Notes: a model not told the origin generated them from the letters alone. DNA of 64,000 bases from Streptomyces sp. NBC_00691 (GCF_036226665.1 NZ_CP109007.1:4380501-4444500); one strand, 5' to 3'. Shown: positions 35,889 through 44,634, counted from the stretch's first letter. Translations and numbers: made by a program.

Positions 35889-36944
35889 TCATATAAGTGA
35901 AGAGGTCGGGTTCGTGGCGGCGCTCGTCGCGGCCAGGCCCGCCCGGTACTGCCCCGGGGTCGTGCCGAACTCCCGGCGGAAGGCGTGCGACAAGGCGTAC
36001 GGCGTGCTGTAGCCGACGCGCCGGGCGACGGACGCCAACGGATCCGGGGTGTCCCGGAGCAGGGCGGCGGCCCGGGTGAGCCGCCACCAGGTGAGGTACG
36101 CCATCGGGGGCCGGCCGACGAGGGCGGTGAAGCGGCGGGCCAGGGTGGGCCGGGAGACCCCGGCCTCGGCCGCCAGTGACACGTTGGTCCAGGGGGCGGC
36201 CGGGTCGGAGTGCAGGGCCCGGAGGGCGGCGGCGGTCACCGGATCGCCGAGGGCGGCCGGCCAGGTTCCGGCCGTGCCGCCCCGGCCTCCCGGGGCGGCG
36301 TTCTCGGCCGTCCAGGAACGGATCATGTAGACGAGAAGCAGGTCGAGCAGGCTCGGCAGGGCGACCTCCGACCCGGGAAGCCGCTCCCCCACCTCGTGCC
36401 CGAGCAGGGCGATGGCGGCGCGGAGCCCGGGATCGGTGGCGGCGGTACGGACCCCGTCGGCGCGGTCCTCCCGGTCCTCCCGACGCTCCCGCCCCTCCCG
36501 GTGGGGCAGATGGACGAGCGGCGGGAGCTCCGCGAGGAGCGGGTGGACGTGGCTGCGGTCGAGCCGGTACTTGCCGCACAGCATCTCGACGGCGCCGTCC
36601 CCGGGGACGGCGCCCCCCTCGGGGACGACGGGCGCGGGTGGCCGCGGCCCGGACGCGTCCAGCCACCGCTCGAAGGGCACGGCGCGGGCGAGCCCCGCCG
36701 CGTCGGCAGGCCCGTCGGCGATCACGTGCCCGGTCCCGTGCGGCAGCAGGACGGCGTCGCCCGGGCCGAGTTCGACCGGATCGCCGCCGTCGGGCAGCAG
36801 CCAGCAGCGCCCCTCCAGGACGACGTGGAAGCCCGCGCCGTCGTACGGCGCGAGGCGGGTGCACCAGCTCCCGGTGACCCGCACCCGCTGGGAGGAGGGC
36901 CGTCCGATCCGTACGGCCGAGATCGCGTCGCTCACCACGTCCAT
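35889..36944 (-). CDS. AraC-family regulator with N-terminal cupin
   Basis: 351 aa. An N-terminal cupin-like ligand domain (~20-115; WCTRLAPYDGAGFHVVLEG) is joined through a charged Arg/Glu/Asp linker (GRERREDREDRADG) to a C-terminal AraC double HTH (SLAAEAGVSRPTLARRFTAL; VARRVGYSTPYALSHAFRRE). Divergent from the metallo-hydrolase gene with a 115-bp spacer, so it likely controls that gene. Confidence 0.88.
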   Translation of the reverse strand: MDVVSDAISAVRIGRPSSQRVRVTGSWCTRLAPYDGAGFHVVLEGRCWLLPDGGDPVELGPGDAVLLPHGTGHVIADGPADAAGLARAVPFERWLDASGPRPPAPVVPEGGAVPGDGAVEMLCGKYRLDRSHVHPLLAELPPLVHLPHREGRERREDREDRADGVRTAATDPGLRAAIALLGHEVGERLPGSEVALPSLLDLLLVYMIRSWTAENAAPGGRGGTAGTWPAALGDPVTAAALRALHSDPAAPWTNVSLAAEAGVSRPTLARRFTALVGRPPMAYLTWWRLTRAAALLRDTPDPLASVARRVGYSTPYALSHAFRREFGTTPGQYRAGLAATSAATNPTSSLI

Positions 36945-37059
36945 CGCGCCAGCGTAGCCGCGGCACGGCCGCCGTACGGCCGCTCGGTGAGACGTACGCG
37001 TATCCGGCGGAGTCGTACGGGCATTGAGACGCTCATGTGCGCTCCCTAACGTCGACGGC

Positions 37060-37995
37060 ATGACAGCGGACAGCGCACAGCGCATCGTGATGGGGGACGT
37101 CGAGGTCATCCGGGTCGTCGAGTGGCAGGGGCCGTTCGCGGCCGCGGGCGAGCTCGTCCCCTCGGCCGGCGAGGAGACCTGGAAGGACAACGAGGACTGG
37201 CTGGCACCGGACCACTGGGATCCGGAGAGCGACCGGGCGGTCATGGCGCTGCAGACGTGGGTGCTGCGCAGCGGGGGACGGACGGTCCTGGTCGACACCG
37301 GGGTGGGCAACGGACGCGAGCGGCCCGGCGCGCCGCAGTTCCACCACTGGCAGGGGGACTTCCTCGGCCACCTGGAACGGGCCGGGGTCCGCCCCGAGGA
37401 CGTGGACGTCGTCGTCAACACCCACCTCCACGCCGACCACGTCGGCTGGAACACCCGGGCCGCCGACGACGGCGACGGCACCGGCGGTGGGGAGTGGGTG
37501 CCCGCCTTCCCGCGCGCCGAGTACCTCGTACCGGCGGCGGACGACGCCCACTTCGGGCCGGACAACTCCTACGGCGGCGGCCGCGACCTCGCCGACCGGT
37601 TCGTCTACGAGGACAGCGTCGCGCCCCTCCACCGCGCGGGGCGGATCGTGCTCTGGGACGGCGAACACCGCATCGACGAGCACCTCACCCTGGAGTCCGC
37701 GCCGGGCCACACGCCCGGCTCGGCCGTGCTGCGGCTCTCGTCGGCGGGGGAGCGGGCGGTCTTCGTCGGGGATCTGCTCCACAGTCCCGTGCAGATCCTC
37801 GACCCCGCGCACAACAGCTGCTTCTGCCTGGACGCGAGGGCGGCGTCGGTGAGCCGCCGCCGGATCCTCGGCCGGGCCGCCGACGAGCGGGAGCTGGTCG
37901 TGCCCGCGCACTTCGGCGGGTCGGGTGTCGCCGAAGTGCGCAGGGAGGGGGAGGGGTTCGGACTCGCGGGGAGGGGGCTCGGGGTCAGGCGGTGA
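37060..37995 (+). CDS. Metallo-beta-lactamase-fold hydrolase
   Basis: A 311-aa MBL-fold enzyme. The metal-binding motif HxHxDH is present as THLHADHVGW (~124-133), with a later His in APGHTPGS and Asp in VGDLLHSPV, and a final His in VPAHFGG. It may act on lactones, phosphonates or thioesters; substrate unknown. Divergent from the AraC gene. Its stop overlaps the end of the convergent MFS gene by 11 nt. Confidence 0.88.
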   Translation: MTADSAQRIVMGDVEVIRVVEWQGPFAAAGELVPSAGEETWKDNEDWLAPDHWDPESDRAVMALQTWVLRSGGRTVLVDTGVGNGRERPGAPQFHHWQGDFLGHLERAGVRPEDVDVVVNTHLHADHVGWNTRAADDGDGTGGGEWVPAFPRAEYLVPAADDAHFGPDNSYGGGRDLADRFVYEDSVAPLHRAGRIVLWDGEHRIDEHLTLESAPGHTPGSAVLRLSSAGERAVFVGDLLHSPVQILDPAHNSCFCLDARAASVSRRRILGRAADERELVVPAHFGGSGVAEVRREGEGFGLAGRGLGVRR

Positions 37996-39412
37996 CGGGG
38001 GACTTCCCGGCGGAGCCGAGGCCGTCGGCACCGTCACCGTTCCCGATGCCGACGACCCCGTCGCCGGTCCCGACACCGACGGCCCCCTCGGCGTTGCCGA
38101 CACCGACGACGCCCTCGGCGACGACCCCGCCGCCGACCTCGACGCCGTCACCGCCCAGGTCACTGCCGAGGTCGCTGTCGCCGCGGCTGTCGCCGTCGTC
38201 GTCGAGGGCCTTGCGGAGCCGCACGGTGTAGCCGACGGCGGCGAGGACGCCGATGGCGAAGGTCGCCGCCCAGAGGACGTTCGGGCCGGGGCCGCCGACG
38301 ATGGCGCCGGCGCCGATCGGGGCGACGAAGCCGGCGACGGCCCAGGACATGCCCATCACGCCCTGGTAGCGGCCGCGGGCGTGCTCGGGGGCGAGACGGG
38401 CGGTGGCCGCGGCGTTCGTCGGGACGTGGATCATCTCGCCGACGGTCCAGACGACGACGGTCGCGGCGAAGGCCACCACGGAGGAGCCCGCGAGGGCGGT
38501 GGCGCCGGTCCCGAGGGCGAAGAGGAGGGAGGAGAGCGTCAGCAGGAGGACCGGGGAGCGCTTGTCGGTCAGCTTGTTGACGAGCAGCTGGAAGCCGACG
38601 ATCACGATGCCGTTGACGGCGATGACGACGCCGTAGGACGAGGGCGAGAGGCCCTTGTCCGCCATGGTGAGGGGGAGACCGATCCAGGGTGCGGTGAAGA
38701 CGAGGCAGACGAAGAGGTTGAGGAGGACGAGGGTGCGGAAGGGCGCGTCGCGCAGCACGGTCAGCATGCTGACCTCGGCCTCGACGACCGGCTTGCCGGC
38801 CGTGTCGGTACGGGCCTCGGGGCGGGTCTCGGGGAGGCGGAGGAAGACGATGAGGGCGCACAGGGTCGTGGCGACGGCGTCGACGACGAACAGCGTCCGG
38901 TAGCCGAGGAAGATCGCGGCACCACCGCCGATGGAGGCGATGGCGAAGCCGAGGTTCAGGGCCCAGTAGTTGAGGGCGTAGGCCCGGCGCACCTCGTGGG
39001 CGGGGACCATGTCGGCGATGGTGGCGTTGATGGACGGCCGGACGGCCTGCATCGCGACGCCCATGAGGAGGACGACCGTCGCGATGGCCCAGGCGCTGGT
39101 GACGACGGCGAGGGCGGCGGCGGACGCGGCGGCCGCCAGGTGCATGGTGACCATGGTGGGGCGGCGCCCCCAGCGGTCGGTGAGCGCGCCGCCGAGCGGG
39201 GAGCCCACGACGCCGCCGAGGCCGTGGAGGGCGACGACGAGTCCGGCGAACCACGCCGAGTGCCCGAGCTCCACCGTCAGATAGAGGGAGAGGAACGTCA
39301 GGACGAAAGCCCCGGTCCGATTGACCAGGGTCGACAGCCACAGCCACCAGAAGCCCGGGGGAAGACCGGAGACGGTCGCGCTGGCTGATCGTCTGAGCGA
39401 GTCGATGGACAT
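37985..39412 (-). CDS. MFS exporter with a Gly-rich nonapeptide-repeat tail
   Basis: A 475-aa, 12-helix MFS transporter of the DHA1 type: GGALTDRWGRRPTMV is motif A, and the protein begins MSIDSLRRSASATVSGLP. The C-terminal ~70 residues are unusual: an acidic Gly/Asp stretch followed by tandem nonapeptides VVGVGNAEG, AVGVGTGDG, VVGIGNGDG. The transporter part is ordinary; the tail is probably cytoplasmic. Divergent from gpmA. Confidence 0.87.
   Translation of the reverse strand: MSIDSLRRSASATVSGLPPGFWWLWLSTLVNRTGAFVLTFLSLYLTVELGHSAWFAGLVVALHGLGGVVGSPLGGALTDRWGRRPTMVTMHLAAAASAAALAVVTSAWAIATVVLLMGVAMQAVRPSINATIADMVPAHEVRRAYALNYWALNLGFAIASIGGGAAIFLGYRTLFVVDAVATTLCALIVFLRLPETRPEARTDTAGKPVVEAEVSMLTVLRDAPFRTLVLLNLFVCLVFTAPWIGLPLTMADKGLSPSSYGVVIAVNGIVIVGFQLLVNKLTDKRSPVLLLTLSSLLFALGTGATALAGSSVVAFAATVVVWTVGEMIHVPTNAAATARLAPEHARGRYQGVMGMSWAVAGFVAPIGAGAIVGGPGPNVLWAATFAIGVLAAVGYTVRLRKALDDDGDSRGDSDLGSDLGGDGVEVGGGVVAEGVVGVGNAEGAVGVGTGDGVVGIGNGDGADGLGSAGKSPVTA
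38030..38110 (-). repeat. 27-nt tandem repeat encoding nonapeptides in the MFS tail
   Basis: Three in-frame 27-nt units encode (V/A)VG(V/I)G(N/T)(A/G)(E/D)G; a degenerate unit flanks each side. The repeats lie in coding sequence after the last membrane helix. Confidence 0.7.
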
Positions 39413-39491
39413 GTGTGGCCGGCCCCCTGCTATCTGTAAGTCCCTCTTGCGGCACTCGTAACTTACGCATCTCATGTGCCGGACGCCAGCG

Positions 39492-39531
39492 GATTGACGA
39501 CGCGCGTCAATCGTCAGAGGTCCATTAGGCT
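39492..39531 (+). promoter_or_regulatory. Palindrome and -10 element upstream of gpmA
   Basis: GATTGACG-ACGCG-CGTCAATC (39492-39512) is a perfect 8-bp inverted repeat between the divergent MFS and gpmA genes, a candidate operator. TAGGCT (39526-39531) is a good -10; with the ATG at 39539 it implies a leaderless gpmA mRNA. Confidence 0.5.
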
Positions 39532-39538
39532 CGTACGC

Positions 39539-40297
39539 ATGGCCGACGCACCGTACAAGCTGATCCTCCTCCGCCATGGCGAGAGCGAGTGGAACGAGAA
39601 GAATCTGTTCACCGGTTGGGTGGACGTGAACCTCACCGCGAAGGGTGAGAAGGAGGCGACGCGCGGCGGCGAGCTGCTCAAGGACGCCGGCCTGCTCCCC
39701 GACGTACTGCACACCTCCCTCCAGAAGCGCGCCATCCGCACCGCCCAGCTCGCGCTGGAGTCCGCGGACCGCCACTGGATCCCGGTGAACCGCTCGTGGC
39801 GCCTCAACGAGCGCCACTACGGCGCCCTCCAGGGCAAGGACAAGGCCCAGACGCTCGCCGAGTTCGGCGAGGAGCAGTTCATGCTGTGGCGCCGCTCGTA
39901 CGACACCCCGCCGCCGCCGCTCTCGGACGACAGCGAGTTCTCGCAGGCGCACGACGCGCGCTACGCGACGATCCCGCCGGAGCTGCGCCCGGACACCGAG
40001 TGCCTGAAGGACGTCGTGGAGCGGATGCTCCCGTACTGGTACGACGCGATCGTCCCGGACCTCCTGTCGGGCCGCACGGTCCTGGTCGCGGCCCACGGCA
40101 ACAGCCTCCGCGCGCTGGTGAAGCACCTCGACGGCGTCTCGGACGAGGCCATCGCGGGCCTCAACATCCCGACGGGCATCCCGCTGGCGTACGAGCTGGA
40201 CGAGAACTTCAAGCCCCTCAACCCGGGCGGCACCTACCTCGACCCGGAGGCCGCGGCGGCGGCGATCGAGGCGGTCAAGAACCAGGGCAAGAAGTAG
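39539..40297 (+). CDS. gpmA: 2,3-bisphosphoglycerate-dependent phosphoglycerate mutase
   Basis: A 252-aa glycolytic enzyme interconverting 3- and 2-phosphoglycerate. The catalytic phospho-His is in [10 protein letters not shown] (~8-17); the second active-site His is in [20 protein letters not shown] and the full family length are present. The -10 TAGGCT lies 7 nt before the ATG at 39539, suggesting a leaderless transcript. A 15-bp hairpin terminator follows. Confidence 0.95.
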   Translation: MADAPYKLILLRHGESEWNEKNLFTGWVDVNLTAKGEKEATRGGELLKDAGLLPDVLHTSLQKRAIRTAQLALESADRHWIPVNRSWRLNERHYGALQGKDKAQTLAEFGEEQFMLWRRSYDTPPPPLSDDSEFSQAHDARYATIPPELRPDTECLKDVVERMLPYWYDAIVPDLLSGRTVLVAAHGNSLRALVKHLDGVSDEAIAGLNIPTGIPLAYELDENFKPLNPGGTYLDPEAAAAAIEAVKNQGKK

Positions 40298-40316
40298 CCC
40301 GACACGCTGACGCATC

Positions 40317-40361
40317 GACAGGGCCCCCTCCCCGCGGACACCGTGCGGAGGGGGCCCTGTC
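40317..40361 (+). terminator. Terminator of gpmA
   Basis: Perfect 15-bp arms GACAGGGCCCCCTCC (40317-40331) and complement (40347-40361) with a 15-nt loop. Confidence 0.8.
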
Positions 40362-40423
40362 CGTCGGCTTCGGCGGCCGGCTCCGGAGCGCCGGATTCGG
40401 AGCGCCGGCCCCGTAGCCCCCGC

Positions 40424-40933
40424 TCAGAAGGCCTCGCACGCCTTCTCGCGGAACTCGTCCGTCGTGACCGTCCTGATCTCGTCCCCCCGCTCGTACCGCA
40501 CCCGCCCCGGTACGAGTGCCTCCAGGTCCGCCGTCGTGAAGGAGACGCGCGCCGCGGCCCAGGAGCTGTCCTCGGTCCAGCCGTACAGCGCGTACCGCTG
40601 CCCCGGGACCAGTCGACCCGGGGTCTCCTCCGCTGTCCAGCCGTCGGCGGGCGCGGTCAGCGACCAGCTCGTGAAGCCGGTGACCGGGGCGTCGTGGCGC
40701 CAGTACCCCTCGTTCTCCGGGGTTCCGGAGGTGTCACCGCCGTCGGGGTGGAGCGTCGCCCCGTCGACGTGGTCGTGGCACATCACGATCACCCCGACCG
40801 GCGAGCCGTCCGCCGCCACCGTCACGCCGGCCAGGCCCGCGAGCGGCACGGTGCAGCCCGAGAGCACGGTCGCGGCCACGGCCGCGAAGGCGGTGAGCAG
40901 CAAGGGGCGTGGGAAGCGGCGCGAGGCGGACAT
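40424..40933 (-). CDS. Small lipoprotein
   Basis: 169 aa with a lipoprotein signal peptide ending in lipobox LSGC (~24-27, lipidated Cys27). The mature part has Trp/Gly-rich sequence (GYWRHDAPVTGFTSW, LYGWTEDSSWAAARV) and two further Cys (MCHDHVDG and KACEAF) that may pair. No family recognised. Divergent from the small GNAT gene. Confidence 0.8.
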   Translation of the reverse strand: MSASRRFPRPLLLTAFAAVAATVLSGCTVPLAGLAGVTVAADGSPVGVIVMCHDHVDGATLHPDGGDTSGTPENEGYWRHDAPVTGFTSWSLTAPADGWTAEETPGRLVPGQRYALYGWTEDSSWAAARVSFTTADLEALVPGRVRYERGDEIRTVTTDEFREKACEAF

Positions 40934-41001
40934 GGGCCCATTCTGGCGTGCGCACGTAAATTCGCGGGCCGAACGCGTACGTTCTCGCTAGCCTCCGCGC
41001 C

Positions 41002-41469
41002 ATGAGTACGTCGCTCCGCCTGGAGAAGGTCACCCCCGACACGATCGACGCCGCCCTCGGCCTGCGCGTCCATCCGCATCAGGAGCAGAACGTCGCCCCC
41101 GTCGCGCGCTCCCTCGCCGAGGCCTACGCCTTCGGGGAGGCCGCCTGGCCGCGACTGATCTTCGACGGCGACGAGCTCGTCGGCTTCCTGATGGCCTTCC
41201 TCGACCTCCCGTGGGACGCGAAGAAGGACCCCACCGACCGGCGCAGCGGTCTCTGGCGTCTCAACATCGCCGCCGAGGGGCAGGGCAAGGGGTACGGCCG
41301 CTTCGCCGTCGAAGCCGTCCGCGACGAGCTGCGCCGGCGCGGCGCCCCGCGGCTGTACGTCACCTGGGAACCCGGCGACAACGGCCCCGGCGCCTTCTAC
41401 GACCGGCTCGGTTTCCGTACGACGGGGGAGACCAGCGGCGACCAGATCGTCGGCGTGCTGGACGTCTAG
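41002..41469 (+). CDS. GNAT-family N-acetyltransferase
   Basis: 155 aa, similar to spermidine/diamine acetyltransferases of the SpeG/PaiA type. The acetyl-CoA loop is IAAEGQGKGYGRFAVE (~90-105), and the late GPGAFYDRLGF motif is a typical GNAT motif B. Substrate unknown but polyamines are plausible. Strong terminator after the stop. Confidence 0.87.
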   Translation: MSTSLRLEKVTPDTIDAALGLRVHPHQEQNVAPVARSLAEAYAFGEAAWPRLIFDGDELVGFLMAFLDLPWDAKKDPTDRRSGLWRLNIAAEGQGKGYGRFAVEAVRDELRRRGAPRLYVTWEPGDNGPGAFYDRLGFRTTGETSGDQIVGVLDV

Positions 41470-41485
41470 CCGGACGCAGTGGAAG

Positions 41486-41520
41486 AGGGGGTGGGGTGCG
41501 GACGCCGCACCCCACCCCCT
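41486..41520. terminator. Perfect 16-bp bidirectional terminator
   Basis: AGGGGGTGGGGTGCGG (41486-41501) and exact complement (41505-41520) with a 3-nt loop, between the convergent GNAT gene and the Cys-rich mini-protein gene. Confidence 0.85.
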
Positions 41521-41532
41521 CCGCGCATCCGA

Positions 41533-41691
41533 TCAGCCCGAGCAGCCGCCGCACTGGCACGGGCCGCCCGACTGGCAGCCGCAGCCGCAGCCCGAGCCGC
41601 ACCCGCAGGCGCCCAGGAGGGGCAGACGCACCGCGGTGCGCGGTGCCTCCGCCCCGGATTCGGTCACGGTCGTGTCGGGGGATTCGGCCAT
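41533..41691 (-). CDS. Cysteine-rich mini-protein (metallothionein-like, mtpA-type)
   Basis: 52 aa, starting MAESPDTTVTESG and ending in a 26-residue tail with eight Cys spaced by Gly, Ser and Gln (GACGCGSGCGCGCQ, GPCQCGGCSG). The pattern resembles a metallothionein or other metal-binding peptide. A gene called mtpA, described as metallothionein-like and phosphate-controlled, is reported near phoU in S. coelicolor; this may be the equivalent, but I cannot confirm it. GGGAGGGA precedes the ATG at 41691. The next upstream gene on the strand is phoU, 91 bp away. Confidence 0.72.
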   Translation of the reverse strand: MAESPDTTVTESGAEAPRTAVRLPLLGACGCGSGCGCGCQSGGPCQCGGCSG

Positions 41692-41781
41692 GGGGGTCCC
41701 TCCCTTTCGAGGCGCACATCGCCTCCCCCCATTGCATGCCCACCCGGACCGGCGCATCAACGGCGCATCGGCGCCCGCCCG

Positions 41782-42462
41782 CTACGCGCCCTCGACCGGG
41801 GCGTCCGCCGCCTGGAGCTCGTCCGCGTGCTCACCCGTCACCAGGTACACCACACGCTTCGCCACCGACACCGCGTGGTCGGCGAACCGCTCGTAGTAGC
41901 GGCCGAGCAGCGTCACGTCGACCGCCGTCTCGATGCCGTGCTTCCAGCGGTCGTCGATCAGGTGCTGGAACAGCGTCCGGTGCAGCAGGTCCATCTCGTC
42001 GTCGTCCTGCTCCAGCTGGAGCGCCAGGTCGACGTCCTTCGTGATGATGACCTCCGCCGCCTTCGCCATCAGGCGCTGCGCCAGCTGCCCCATCTCCAGG
42101 ATGGTCGCGTGCAGGTCCCGCGGCACCGCCGACTCCGGGAACCGCAGCCGCGCCAGCTTCGCCACGTGCTGCGCCAGGTCGCCGGAGCGCTCCAGGTCGG
42201 CGCTCATCCGCAGCGAGGTGACCACTATCCGCAGATCCGTCGCCACCGGCTGCTGCCGCGCGAGCAGCGCGATGGCCCGGGCCTCCAGCTCGTGCTGGAG
42301 ATCGTCGACCTTCTGGTCCGCAGCGATCACGCTCTCCGCGAGCTTGAGGTCCGCGTCGAGCATCGCCGTGGTGGCGCGCCCGACCGCCGACCCGACGAGT
42401 CGGGCCATCTCGACCAGGCTCTCGCCGATCGAGTCCAATTCCTCGTGGTACGCGTCCCGCAT
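41782..42462 (-). CDS. phoU: PhoU, phosphate-signalling modulator
   Basis: A 226-aa all-helical protein made of two three-helix bundles, each with the family's acidic metal-binding motif (DLERSGDLAQHVAK ~88-101 and GRYYERFADHAVSVAK ~185-200). PhoU negatively modulates the phosphate sensor kinase. Start ATG at 42462. Divergent from phoRP; the shared region carries PHO boxes, so PhoP very probably activates both directions. Confidence 0.94.
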   Translation of the reverse strand: MRDAYHEELDSIGESLVEMARLVGSAVGRATTAMLDADLKLAESVIAADQKVDDLQHELEARAIALLARQQPVATDLRIVVTSLRMSADLERSGDLAQHVAKLARLRFPESAVPRDLHATILEMGQLAQRLMAKAAEVIITKDVDLALQLEQDDDEMDLLHRTLFQHLIDDRWKHGIETAVDVTLLGRYYERFADHAVSVAKRVVYLVTGEHADELQAADAPVEGA

Positions 42463-42562
42463 GGATGTCCCTCTCTACGCAATGCTCCGGGGTCCGGGTG
42501 GGGCTTCGGACCCCCACGCTCCCACGTTCGGCCCTCCACGCGTCCGGTTCCACCCCCTCACA

Positions 42563-42589
42563 TGAACCGGCACCGTCCCCAAGGTGAAC
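42563..42589 (-). promoter_or_regulatory. PHO-box operator (copy A) upstream of phoU
   Basis: Read on the minus strand: GTTCACCTTGG GGACGGTGCCG GTTCATGTGAG, that is 11-nt direct-repeat units beginning GTTCA at 22-bp intervals (42589 and 42567), matching the streptomycete PhoP box layout. Confidence 0.8.
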
Positions 42590-42625
42590 TCTGGGCGACG
42601 CACGCCACCGCGCCCCGCGGGGCAA

Positions 42626-42653
42626 GTGAACCGGCCCCGTCTTCACAGTGAAC
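42626..42653 (-). promoter_or_regulatory. PHO-box operator (copy B) between phoU and phoR
   Basis: Read on the minus strand: GTTCACTGTGA AGACGGGGCCG GTTCACTTGCC, again with GTTCAC units 22 bp apart (from 42653 and 42631). Copies A and B share about 27 of 36 positions, forming a duplicated operator. Confidence 0.8.
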
Positions 42654-42727
42654 TCTGAGCGACGAGTGTTCGAGCAGCCACTCGTACGGCTGGGAGAGAG
42701 TCCTCGCACCCGCATAACCTGGGAGGC

Positions 42728-43957
42728 ATGGACGTGAACGCGGCGGTCGCCGCATTGGCCGCGATCGCCGGCGTGTGCACCGGCGTGATCGCCATGCTGG
42801 CGTTCCGCTGGAGCGAGCGCGACCAGGCGAGACCCACCCGAACTTCCCTGCACACCGACGCCGTGCTCCCGCCCGGCGTCGACACCGTGCTGTCCGTGCT
42901 GCGCTCCTCCGCGGTCGTCCTCGACGAGAGCGACTCCGTGGTGAAGGCCAGCTCGGCAGCGTACGCGCTCGGCCTGGTCCGCGGCGGGAAACTGGCCGTC
43001 GAGCCCATGCTCAACATGGCCCGTGACACCCGCAGGGACGGAGAGATACGACAGGTCGAACTGGACCTGGCCGGGCGCGGCAGCGGACGCGGCGAGGCCC
43101 TCGCCGTCTCCGCCCGGGTCGCCCCGCTGGGCTCGCGCCTCGTACTGCTGCTGGTCGAGGACCTCACCGAGGCCCGTCGTATCGAGGCGGTACGGCGCGA
43201 CTTCGTCGCCAACGTGAGCCATGAGCTCAAGACCCCGACGGGCGCGCTCTCCCTGCTCTCCGAGGCGGTCATGGACGCCTCGGACGACCCCGAGGCGGTC
43301 ACCCGCTTCGCCGGCCGCATGCAGATAGAGGCGACCCGCCTGACCAACCTCGTCCAGGAGCTCATCGACCTCTCCCGCGTGCAGAACGACGACCCGCTGG
43401 AAGACTCCGAGCCCGTGTCCGTGGACGAACTCGTCGCCGAGGCGATCGACCGCTCCCGGCAGCCCGCCTCCACCAAGCAGATCACCATGGTGTCGGGGGG
43501 TGCGGCCGACCTCCACGTCTGGGGCAGCCGCGGTCAGCTCGCCGCCGCCCTGGGTAACCTCGTGGAGAACGCCGTCAACTACTCACCGGCCCGTACGAGG
43601 GTGGGCATCGCCGCCCGCCACATCGCGGCGCCGGGCGGGGACCTCATCGAGATAGCGGTGACCGACCAGGGCATCGGCATCTCCGAGAGGGACCGCGAGC
43701 GCATCTTCGAGCGCTTCTACCGCGTCGACCCGGCCCGCTCCCGTGCCACCGGCGGCACGGGACTCGGCCTGGCCATCGTCAAGCACGTGGCCGCCTCCCA
43801 CGGCGGAGAGGTCACCGTCTGGAGCACCGAGGGTCAGGGCTCCACCTTCACCTTGCGGCTGCCCGAGGCGGGCGCCGTACGGGACCGCCGACCCGCCTCG
43901 TCCCCCACCCCTGATCTCATGACCGAACCGCTTCCTGCCCCGGAGGTCCTTCCGTGA
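42728..43957 (+). CDS. phoR: PhoR, phosphate sensor histidine kinase
   Basis: A 409-aa SenX3-like kinase. One N-terminal membrane segment (~4-27, NAAVAALAAIAGVCTGVIAML), a PAS-like cytoplasmic region (~45-150), HisKA box with phospho-His in NVSHELKTPTGAL (~160), and HATPase motifs N (GNLVENAVNYSP), G1 (DQGIGI), F (IFERFYR) and G2 (GGTGLGLAIVK). It autophosphorylates when phosphate is scarce and activates PhoP. Overlaps phoP by GTGA. A TAACCT -10-like element just upstream suggests a near-leaderless start. Confidence 0.95.
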   Translation: MDVNAAVAALAAIAGVCTGVIAMLAFRWSERDQARPTRTSLHTDAVLPPGVDTVLSVLRSSAVVLDESDSVVKASSAAYALGLVRGGKLAVEPMLNMARDTRRDGEIRQVELDLAGRGSGRGEALAVSARVAPLGSRLVLLLVEDLTEARRIEAVRRDFVANVSHELKTPTGALSLLSEAVMDASDDPEAVTRFAGRMQIEATRLTNLVQELIDLSRVQNDDPLEDSEPVSVDELVAEAIDRSRQPASTKQITMVSGGAADLHVWGSRGQLAAALGNLVENAVNYSPARTRVGIAARHIAAPGGDLIEIAVTDQGIGISERDRERIFERFYRVDPARSRATGGTGLGLAIVKHVAASHGGEVTVWSTEGQGSTFTLRLPEAGAVRDRRPASSPTPDLMTEPLPAPEVLP

Positions 43958-44634
43958 CCCGAGTGCTTGTCGTCGAGGATGAGGAATCCTTCAGCGACGC
44001 CCTGTCCTACATGCTTCGCAAGGAGGGCTTCGAAGTCGCAGTAGCGGCGACCGGGCCCGACGGCCTCGACGAGTTCGAGCGCAACGGGGCCGACCTCGTC
44101 CTCCTCGACCTGATGCTTCCGGGGCTCCCCGGTACCGAGGTCTGCCGCCAGCTGCGCGGCCGCTCGAACGTCCCCGTCATCATGGTGACGGCCAAGGACA
44201 GCGAGATCGACAAGGTCGTCGGGCTGGAGATAGGAGCCGACGACTACGTGACGAAGCCCTTCTCCTCGCGGGAGCTGGTCGCCCGCATCCGCGCGGTGCT
44301 GCGCCGCCGCGGCGAGCCGGAGGAGGTCACCCCCGCGGCCCTGGAGGCCGGCCCGGTCCGTATGGACGTCGACCGCCACGTGGTGACGGTCGCGGGCGGC
44401 AAGGTCGACCTGCCCCTGAAGGAGTTCGACCTCCTGGAGATGCTGCTGCGCAACGCGGGCCGTGTGCTGACCCGTATGCAGCTCATCGACCGGGTCTGGG
44501 GCGCGGACTACGTCGGCGACACCAAGACCCTCGACGTCCACGTCAAGCGCCTCCGAGCCAAGATCGAGCCGGACCCGGGCGCCCCGCGCTACCTGGTCAC
44601 GGTCCGAGGCCTGGGCTACAAGTTCGAGCCGTAG
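43954..44634 (+). CDS. phoP: PhoP, phosphate-starvation response regulator
   Basis: A 226-aa OmpR-type activator of phosphate-scavenging genes that also influences nitrogen genes and antibiotic production. Receiver: acidic pair in VVEDEESF, Asp in VLLDLMLPG, Lys in DDYVTKPF. The winged helix (DLPLKEFDLLEMLL, recognition helix in TKTLDVHVKRLRAK) ends at GLGYKFEP. Coupled to phoR by a 4-nt overlap. The stop codon lies inside the first unit of a 16-nt tandem repeat. Confidence 0.96.
   Translation: MTRVLVVEDEESFSDALSYMLRKEGFEVAVAATGPDGLDEFERNGADLVLLDLMLPGLPGTEVCRQLRGRSNVPVIMVTAKDSEIDKVVGLEIGADDYVTKPFSSRELVARIRAVLRRRGEPEEVTPAALEAGPVRMDVDRHVVTVAGGKVDLPLKEFDLLEMLLRNAGRVLTRMQLIDRVWGADYVGDTKTLDVHVKRLRAKIEPDPGAPRYLVTVRGLGYKFEP

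Noticed and set aside
37925-39388. 487-aa plus-strand frame rich in Asp and Gly
   Set aside because: Antisense to the MFS exporter; low complexity is a by-product of GC-rich third positions.
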